This document shows, piece after piece, positions 56,757 to 64,000 of a stretch of DNA of 64,000 nt; the first letter of the stretch is position 1, and each line of letters opens with the position of its first letter. A program made the translations under genes and the position numbers. Source of the stretch: Tillandsia leiboldiana (lineage: Eukaryota; Streptophyta; Magnoliopsida; Poales; Bromeliaceae); contig CM055062.1 in assembly GCA_029204045.2 (NCBI GenBank), forward strand, positions 5,068,648-5,132,647, given 5' to 3'. The notes under the pieces were generated by a model. It did no database searches and had not been told where the DNA came from. It saw only the letters and a program-made list of their open reading frames with translations.

Positions 56757-58095
56757 GTAGGTAGGTTGTGCATATGGGGGAGATCATAGAGTGTGTCCTG
56801 TGCAGTGGAGACTGTGGACTACATCGACGGACTAACAAGCATTATAGTAGCACCAGGATGAGGACACGGTGCGTCGGACTAGTTGGCACAGTAGCGTGCG
56901 ATGATGGACTGAGAAAGGAGGACTGTAACCTTCTGCGAGCAAGACAAGGAGAAGTCGTCTACAGAGACTGTCAGAGTATGCAATGTTCAGCAGTGACTTC
57001 ATCGGCAAGGATCATGTAGAGGAAGAGCCAAGTTTGTATTATTGTTTTCACGTAATTGTGCTAAAGGTGCCTACGGCGACACCGGAAACCCAGGACATCC
57101 CTATTGTCCCCAGGTTTCTGGAAATGGTTTCACCTGAGTTGATTGTGATGTCGCCGGATAGGAGGATTGAGTTGTGGATTGACGTGGTTCTGGGAACCAC
57201 GCCAGTTTGGAAGGCACCTTATTGGATGGTACCCCTAAAGCTGAGAGAATTGTTGGCATCATTGATGAAATTAATGGTTTGAGGATTGTTAGACTCAGTG
57301 TTCCACCTTTGGAAAGCACTTTCTTTTGTGGCAGAGGTGACGGAACACTTTGCCTGATTGACTTGCAGTAGCACCCTTAGTGGATTTTGAGGTGTGTAGA
57401 TGTTTGGGCAGAAGCGTAGTGCAGAGCTTGAGCCTGGGGATTGCGCAGCAGGCGCCGCTACTGGAGCAGAGGCGACGTTAGGGCATGAGGTTGTGTCCCT
57501 AGGAGGTCGTGGTAGCTCGTAGCCTTCGTTTTGCAGCCACAGCAGGAACAGCTTCAACACTTCTTTCCCTTTTCTCGTCTTTATGCCGAGATTCGCAAAC
57601 GGGACAAGAAACTTCGAAAGACTGCTCCAGAAATGGAGACAGTGCCGGAACCTGTTCTTGTTTGATTGGGGCGAAGGCACTGACCTTTCGAAATTTTTGG
57701 ACCTTTCGCTATTTCCGGCTGTTTTCTAAATAGAGAGTTAGGGTTGATGATGTTCCTGATGTTGGGGCCCTTTTCCTTTCTTGGTTGGTTGAGCGCGTTG
57801 TTGGAGCTTGTCGCTTTTTCTTTTCCCCATGTTTCTTTTTGGAGTCATCGTAGTTTTTCATCTCAGCTCAGTGATATTGTGTTTTGGATCCCTCGCCCGT
57901 GATTGACTCGTTTCACTCGAGACTTGGGAGTGTTTAGAGTACGAGGGACGCTCGTTGCGAACTCTGGCTTGTGAGATGAGAGGATTGCGCAATCGGGCTA
58001 TACCGTACTTATTGTCGTTGACGAGTAATCACGGAGAGCGAGTGGCGACTTGGGAGCTGGAGACGGTGTTGATGGATACCCACCCTTCTGTTTGA
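56757..58095 (+). pseudogene. Gypsy pol remnant with large internal deletion
   Basis: The start of RT is legible at about 57090-57280 (QDIPIVPRFLEMVSPELIVM, then APYWM-VPLKLREL). The far C-terminus of pol is legible at about 58012-58095 (NHGERVATWELETVLM, stop 58093-58095). RT palm, RNase H and integrase between them are missing. The stretch 57640-57740 instead resembles LTR sequence (CTGTTCTTGTTTGATTGGGG, GTTTTCTAAATAG), like 48121-48250, so a rearrangement has put LTR-type sequence inside pol. Confidence 0.75.
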
Positions 58096-58140
58096 GACTC
58101 CCGTTGAGGTTTGTTAGTTTCGAGGACGAAACTTTCTTTT

Positions 58141-58152
58141 AGTGGGGGAGGA
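58141..58152 (+). other. Polypurine tract of the second gypsy element
   Basis: AGTGGGGGAGGA lies directly before TGTGATGACCCGG. The upstream phrase GAGGACGAAACTTTCTTTT is typical of gypsy ends. Confidence 0.9.
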
Positions 58153-58197
58153 TGTGATGACCCGGATCTCTACGAAGGTCTTACGGAGTGAATTGAG
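58153..58197 (+). mobile_element. First 45 bp of the 3' LTR, truncated
   Basis: It matches the 5' LTR start (TGTGATGACCCGGATCTCTA, CGAAGGTCTTACGGAGTGAA) and diverges right after TTGAG or TTG at about 58195. The rest of the LTR is not found downstream in this window. Confidence 0.88.
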
Positions 58198-59826
58198 CCT
58201 TACTCGGCTTAAGGCTCTGACATATGTAAGGCTCGCGGCCCGATACTATCTCGGCCGCACACACTTCGGCCTCTTCGGCCGAAGACTCGCCTTCACTTAT
58301 TTCGCTCGGGTCTTTGTGATCCGAGCTTCATTCGATAGAGGAGATGTTATGCTCCTTCGGGTTCTTACAGTCTTGTCCGCGGCCCCATTTTGGCTGCTCC
58401 TCTTTATTATCTTTCTGGAATTACTCATATTGAGCAACCTGCACCCCCAAATCAAAGAGATTGGGGAAATAGTGACTCTCGAAATGGTCACGGATCTTGA
58501 AGTGGAGGCCGTTGAAAGTGATTTTCGTAAACTCAGCCTCGGACATCATGACAAAGCATCAACTCCTTACCGTTTTAAAACGGTTGAGATATTTCTCTAC
58601 CATTTCTTCGGCATTGTACCGATACGACGCTTGGTCGGCAATCGATAATTCGGGGACTGCCCGATAGAACTGCTCGTGGAATTTAGCCTCGAGCTCGTCC
58701 CAATCCTGAACCGAGTTGTGGGGCAAACTTGTGTACCACGAGAACGTCGTCTTGGTTAACGACGTGCTGAACAGTCTCATCTTTAAGAATGGGCTAGGTC
58801 CGCCTCTCGGCATTGGGCCGTGAATCGAGCAATGTACTCGACAGTACTTTTGTTCTCTTCGCTCAAGAACTTATCGAACTTTGGCATCTTCTAATTGGCC
58901 GGGTACAGGTGGTCTATATCGATATGCGCAGGATACAGGGACCTGTACACTGGCCAAATTGCCAGTCTAGTCTCTGTGCCGAAGGTGTTGCGGATGATAT
59001 CCTCCATATGAGCATGAATGTCGGCAAGCCTCCGTGGAGGTGCTGGGGTCGCCGGTTGCGCCGGTGGAGGTGGCGGCCTGTATTGGCCGGCCTGATTCTG
59101 GGGCGGTCCCTGCGGCGAGACCTGTTTGTCGTTCCTGCCCCCAGCCTTTTCGGCGAGCTCGATTTGAGGTACCAGAGCCGCCGTCTGTGCTAGTGGGGGT
59201 GGCGGCCTGTAAGGGCCGGCCTAGTTTTGAAGTGGTCCCTAAGAAGGGACCTGCCCTCTGATCCTGCCCCCAACTTAAGGCTGGACCAACGACGGTGGGG
59301 GAGGCAGAGGAATCCCTCAGTAATTTTCTGGTTGATGGCCGATGTTCTGCCCCATCGACCCCACTCCCGTCTGGTACGGGATTATTTGCGGCTGTACTGC
59401 CCCTAGCGGCTACGCCGCTTGATAAGTAGCCGTCGACGATGCAACTTGTGGTTGCACTGTCGGCATTGCCGGCACCATCGTGATCGATTGCGTCGGCAAT
59501 TGCTGGGATGCTATGGAGACATATCCTCCACTATACGACCCTTCAAGGGCCATCGTTTGCCCAAATCGAGTTGTCTTTTCTTTCCTGGCCGTTACCGCAA
59601 TCAACATTGAGTCGAAACGGGTGTCCTGCGCCTGACGGTTTCTTTCGAGGGACGCTTGGGTCCTCTCGATATTATCCAACATTCGGGCCATTTGCCCGAA
59701 TATCTGAGCTAGGGTCGGCTCCTGTGGTGCCGACATTGCGCTGGTCTCTGGAATCTCTGGTAGCGTCAGTGGCGGGTCATCCACATGTCCGACTTTGTTG
59801 AGGTTCAAGCTGTTGTCCTCTGACAT
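58198..59826 (-). pseudogene. gag: Gag of a different gypsy lineage (Tat/Ogre-like), minus strand
   Basis: The start is the Met at 59826. The first 138 residues are open (MSEDNSLNLNKV...; a coiled coil near QIFGQMARMLDNIERTQASL). After stops at about 59410 and 59220-59330, a Pro-rich stretch leads to the Retrotrans_gag domain (58559-58813: TTFSWYTSLPHNSVQDWDEL, EAKFHEQFY). Further down comes VAQYE-type sequence (about 58430) and then truncation at about 58198, before any zinc knuckle. This gag type with a long N-terminal coiled region suits Tat/Ogre-like elements. The lineage is tentative. Protease and pol are absent. Confidence 0.75.
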
Positions 59827-59885
59827 ATTTACGGTAGAAGAAGGTAAGAGTTACCTGAGCATCCCACCGGGCGTGCTAAGAAAGT
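59827..59885 (-). other. Leader between LTR and gag, minus strand
   Basis: On the minus strand it reads TTAGCACGCCCGGTGGGATG after the LTR end. This CGCCCGGTGGGA phrase is common right after the LTR in Tat-type gypsy elements. I do not see an iMet-type PBS. Confidence 0.5.
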
Positions 59886-60900
59886 TGTTGGGGTCGAAAA
59901 TATCGCATTGACCGTCGGTCGTCGATCGGCCCCGTGGATGTGTTGCACCCTCTAGATGTGATGCGCCGCGTGTCAATAGATTAAGCGATCGGGCCGAGGA
60001 GGAATCCGCTCGACCGGGTTCTTCTCAATCAACTCTCGTGATCGTCCGGCTTAGATTAGCCGAATCAGGGTGTGGAGATAGAGAGAGCTCGGCCTAGAAT
60101 AGCCAAACCGGGATGGAGAGACAAAGATTTAACACGGCTAAGGAGCCGATTGGGAATTTGTATTGATTGAAGTGGGGGTTACAATAGTAACTAGTAACTA
60201 ATTATAAGTTAATCTACTCCTAGAAAATGCGGTAAATGCAGATATGAAAGATATGAAAAAGTAGGGGTGGTCACTGGCTTACGAGGTTGCACGACCTCTT
60301 TTTCTTTGATGGTTCAGGTATTTATACACTCCCGAACTATGCGTATAGTCGCTGATTTGAATAATCGGCATGATTTGGGGAGAGTTATTGAAAAAACTCA
60401 ACTACTTCCTTTTGAGTTGAACTTCCTCAAATAGGATGGTAGCCTTTTTTTCGTCCAAATTCATCCCCTTATCGATGCGCCGAAGCGTGATCTTTGACGC
60501 TATCTAATGCTGGGCGCCGCTTGCCATTTCTGGAGTCAGTTACGAGATTCGCGCCCGAATCTCTTACTCTTTTCTTGCAGAGTCTTTCCTTCTGCGGCCG
60601 CGAACGGCCGAGAGTTGACCCTGATTTCGCCCATTTCGTCGCTTAGCTGAGGCGGTCTGATGTTAGTCTTCGGCCAAGGACGGTCCTGGATGAGATGAAG
60701 ATCCTCTCATTAGCCGCTTCTCCTATCGGCTGATGCTTTTAGCCGATGATGCATGTCGTGTGTTGCACTCCCGCACGATTGAGGTTGGTCTTAGCCAAGA
60801 CGCGGGTCGCTCTTTGTTGACTCATTCTTCTGTCGGCTGATGTCTTTAGCCGGGATATATGCCACGTGCCACTTCCTCGAATGGCGAAAATTTTGATCTT
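59886..60900 (-). mobile_element. LTR of the Tat/Ogre-like element, minus strand
   Basis: The inner end is TGTTGGGGTCGAAAATATCG at 59886. The interior is rich in GGCTGATG/AGCCGA motifs (60655-60860) and has a reverse poly-A-signal-like AT region (60180-60260). The outer terminus is not certain. It runs into a MITE at about 60911. Confidence 0.6.
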
Positions 60901-60910
60901 AATAATATAA

Positions 60911-61236
<326 letters not shown>

Positions 61237-61237
61237 G

Positions 61238-61511
61238 AGCTTACTATATTATCAATAGTACCAAATATTTGGTTCTCAATAGCTACTATACTATTAATAG
61301 TACTAAACACTTGGTACCATTAAGCTTTTGGCCCTTGAATGAAGGGATGTGCGGTTAGGATGATAGTGATCTCCTAGAATTTAGTGGGTGGTTGGTGAAA
61401 TAGTAAAAATCTTAAGGGACCACTCATCCTAACTGCACATCCCTTCTTCCAAAGCCCAAAAACTTAATAGTACTAAGAGCTTGGTACTATTGATAGTATA
61501 ATAACCGAACT
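61238..61511. mobile_element. MITE family 1, full copy with duplicated left end
   Basis: A first left end (ACTATATTATCAATAGTACC, 61244) is followed after about 45 bp by a second (GCTACTATACTATTAATAGT, about 61281), then the body and a right end TTGGTACTATTGATAGTATA. Either one MITE landed in another, or the terminus was duplicated. Confidence 0.65.
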
Positions 61512-61852
<341 letters not shown>

Positions 61853-61863
61853 TATATATATAG

Positions 61864-61982
61864 TCCAGCTACTATGCAATCGTTAGCACCAAGCACTTAG
61901 TGCTACCAAGTTTTCCACCGTTTGATTTACCCCTTTGATCATTTCCAAGCACTTGGTGCTATCGATAGCACCGATAGTAGCC

Positions 61983-61986
<4 letters not shown>
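61864..61986. mobile_element. MITE family 1, internally deleted copy
   Basis: Both termini are present (CCAGCTACTATGCAATCGTT and ATCGATAGCACCGATAGTAG) but the body is reduced to about 120 bp. Confidence 0.65.
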
Positions 61987-62023
<37 letters not shown>

Positions 62024-62050
62024 CTCTCTCTCTCTCTCTATATATATATA
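61987..62050. repeat. (CT)n(TA)n microsatellite
   Basis: CT run with small breaks, then a short TA run. Confidence 0.95.
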
Positions 62051-63365
62051 ATGATTTAGTTTGATATTTAGTATATTAAATTGTCGAGCTTGATTTTTCA
62101 ATTTCAGGTATTTGGTTTGGTATTTAGTGTATTATTTAATGATTTAGTTTGATATTGAGGGATTTTTATTTTTTATTTTGGTTCGATTTTTCGTTTTAAA
62201 TTTTATGCCTGATCGGGTCTAGGTATGATTAATTCCAGGTTTCAGTTTTTTCGAGTTTTACATAACTTACCCCGAAGCTTACCCCGTGATATGCCTTAGC
62301 ATATCTTCTTCCCTCTCTTTCTCTCTCTCACGCGCGCGCGTGTGTGTGTTCATTGTAGTTTTTTCCTCAAGCAAGAGGCCTTAAATAATTTGAGATTTCT
62401 GAAAGTGAAATATTTTACAGTTGGTAATTAGCAGTTGGTTTTTGTACATTAGTGTTCAAATTGTCTTTTGTGATAGGATCATGGTCTTTTAAAAATGTAT
62501 ATTTTTGCGCAAAAAAATAGCGTCGGGTGGTAGTCAGTCCGAACCATATGCTTAGCCCAGGTGGGCAAATAGAATAAGGACGCATGGTGCAACGAGAGCC
62601 GAAAGAGAGAGATGCCCAAAGATGAACGAGATTTGGGCGGAAATGGTTGAGAACGTGGAGGCACTTTCTTAGCTAGCAAGTAATGGGTTGAATGTATCCT
62701 GCGATACAGGAAATATGGCCAAAATACTCTCCACCACGAAAAATCATCTAATAACCACAAGTAGAGAATGTTCTACTATAAATAGTAAAAAAATGTCTAC
62801 AATAAGGATCTTTCCACGAATACAAGACCACTACTTTTTCAATACTCTTTCCATTTCCAGTATTTACTTCTTTAGTAGGAATAATCTTGTAGCCCTTTAT
62901 TTTCTAGCAATTACAGCTTTTTCCTAGGAGTTGTTTGTAATTTGTCACTCCGTTCGTATTTGCAATACCATCCATTCAGCTCTAGTTCCAGCCGAGTCAG
63001 TAGTTCAACCTCTCAATTATGTTCACTTTTGCATATTGAGAGAGAACCCGGTTGAGTCGAACCCTACTCAACCAAATCATTTGATTTTGGTGTAGTCGAG
63101 GGTCAATCCACGAGCTGATCCGTAGTTTTGACTCGATCATCGCTTTGATCTAGTCAACCGATCCGAACAACTCGATTCGCGTGGCAAACAGTATTGATAT
63201 CTTATTAGCTTAATTTAATTCCTCTCTTTTGTACTATGTTTTCTCATTTTTTTTAAAAAAAAATGGTTTCATCTAGTTGAAACGAATAATGTGGAATACA
63301 AGGTTGCATATGGTATAGAACTTATAGTAATATATGTAACTATGATGAGTCAGGTCTAGTAATAT
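62051..63365. other. Unassigned sequence, possibly an LTR remnant in part
   Basis: It holds direct repeats around AATGATTTAGTTTGATATT (62050 and 62138), a CT/CG/TG dinucleotide stretch (62310-62350), and a TATAAATAG box (about 62769). A stretch after that (62900-63200) reads like an LTR leader, with CAATCCACGAGC and TTGACTCGATCATCG. No coding frame, PBS or paired termini found. Confidence 0.35.
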
Positions 63366-64000
63366 TAACCGAACGTGACGTGGACACCACAACCACCAAG
63401 AGAAAATCCTTATACTCTCGGCTTACGAGTTCCTCTCATCCCAATCCTCGGGACGACATGAATCGGCCTTTGCAATTTATCATCGCGCAAGGCTTGAGCC
63501 ACTTCGTTTTGATCACTACGTCGAGCCTTAACCCTCGGCTCAGCACTAGCAATTTGCCAGCACGGCATACTCACCTATCCTTAATGTCAGGTGATACATG
63601 TCTCACGATATGAGCATGCTCGAGCGCCTACGCCTCTCTAATATACTTGTTCAGTTCTACCTTTATCTCTGAATAGTAGAACCGGAGCAGCCAAATACAT
63701 ATGTAATGCTCCGACGTCAATCTATGCTTTGCATAAACTTAAACGACACCTGTCGTGGCATCGTCGGCACTAGTGAGTTCCTCCACCTGGGTTGCAAATC
63801 TACGACCACTAGGCACCTGTCGCGAACCCCCTGGTCACCACGACCCTGCATGCATCCTGGTGACCTCACAGTAGGTGGCATACCTGTAGGAAGTCTTTGA
63901 GCAGAGAACATCATTGCAAGTGATGGGGTTCGGCTATCCCCCTGTGGGCACTCATCCCGCATGTGGCCCGATTGCCCATATTGAAAGCACTTGCTATCCT
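63366..64000 (-). pseudogene. Gypsy gag/protease-region fragment, minus strand
   Basis: Read on the minus strand from the window edge, a zinc-knuckle-like CFQYGQSGHMRDEC (about 63944-63985) has Tyr in place of the second Cys. A Gly/Pro/Arg-rich linker follows (frame open 63962-63717), then decayed sequence towards the protease region. The element continues beyond 64000. Gypsy is likely from the knuckle and the linker. Confidence 0.6.

Larger units (their letters stand above)
46090..58197 (+). mobile_element. Second Ty3/gypsy element, with nested solo LTRs
   Basis: Order: 5' LTR 46090-49597, PBS 49606-49618, gag 49892-53670 (interrupted), pol remnant to 58095, polypurine tract, and the first 45 bp of the 3' LTR (from 58153). 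Two solo LTRs lie inside in the opposite direction. RT palm, RNase H and integrase are mostly missing, so pol has a large internal deletion. The 3' LTR is cut off by a foreign gag fragment at about 58197. Confidence 0.88.

Overview
This is a flowering-plant nuclear DNA window made almost entirely of transposable elements. I found no host protein gene, tRNA, rRNA gene, CRISPR array or prokaryotic feature. Every long open frame belongs to a retrotransposon, and tRNA-iMet-type primer binding sites (TGGTATCAGAGC) recur throughout. The composition suits heterochromatin. I cannot name the species.

Layout, left to right. (1) 127-19339: a decayed Tekay/Del-like Ty3/gypsy element with a four-level nest in its 3' LTR. 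A 578-bp 5S-bearing Cassandra TRIM sits in its pol gene (2204-2781, target duplication ATACC). In the LTR lies a second, minus-strand TRIM (4460-18369, CTAAC), split by a minus-strand gypsy solo LTR (4466-17904, GTAAC), which is itself split by a nearly intact 11.0-kb Sirevirus-type Ty1/copia element (4841-15879, GGGGA). (2) 19341-22262: (TA)n/(CT)n tracts with MITEs, then a head-to-tail array of four TRIM LTRs. (3) 22263-22362: a gap of exactly 100 N. (4) 22363-40199: the same 17.8 kb again, with the same insertions and target duplications but many one-base indels. The simplest reading is that two overlapping contigs were joined end to end, so region 4 is a false duplicate of 4454-22262. (5) 40200-46089: more TRIMs, palindromic MITEs, AT-rich unassigned DNA and a minus-strand gypsy gag/LTR remnant. 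(6) 46090-58197: a second Ty3/gypsy element with a 3.5-kb 5' LTR, whose gag and pol are each interrupted by a minus-strand solo LTR. (7) 58198-60900: a minus-strand gag and LTR of another gypsy lineage. (8) 60911-62050: a MITE cluster in (TA)n/(GA)n tracts. (9) 62051-64000: unassigned DNA and a minus-strand gypsy gag fragment.

The Sirevirus is the most complete genetic unit. It has 1339-bp LTRs, a gag-pol frame (two zinc knuckles, protease, integrase, reverse transcriptase, RNase H), and a second transcription-unit-like block with an env-like frame. Two features of it stand out. The transcribed LTR leader holds a chain of about eight hairpins with an invariant TGGATT loop and stems that change while staying complementary. 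GATCCGGATC palindromes from the LTR promoter recur, next to a second TATA box, upstream of the env-like frame. The two TRIM families (with and without the 5S module) share an internal stem-loop and are probably mobilised in trans by autonomous elements.
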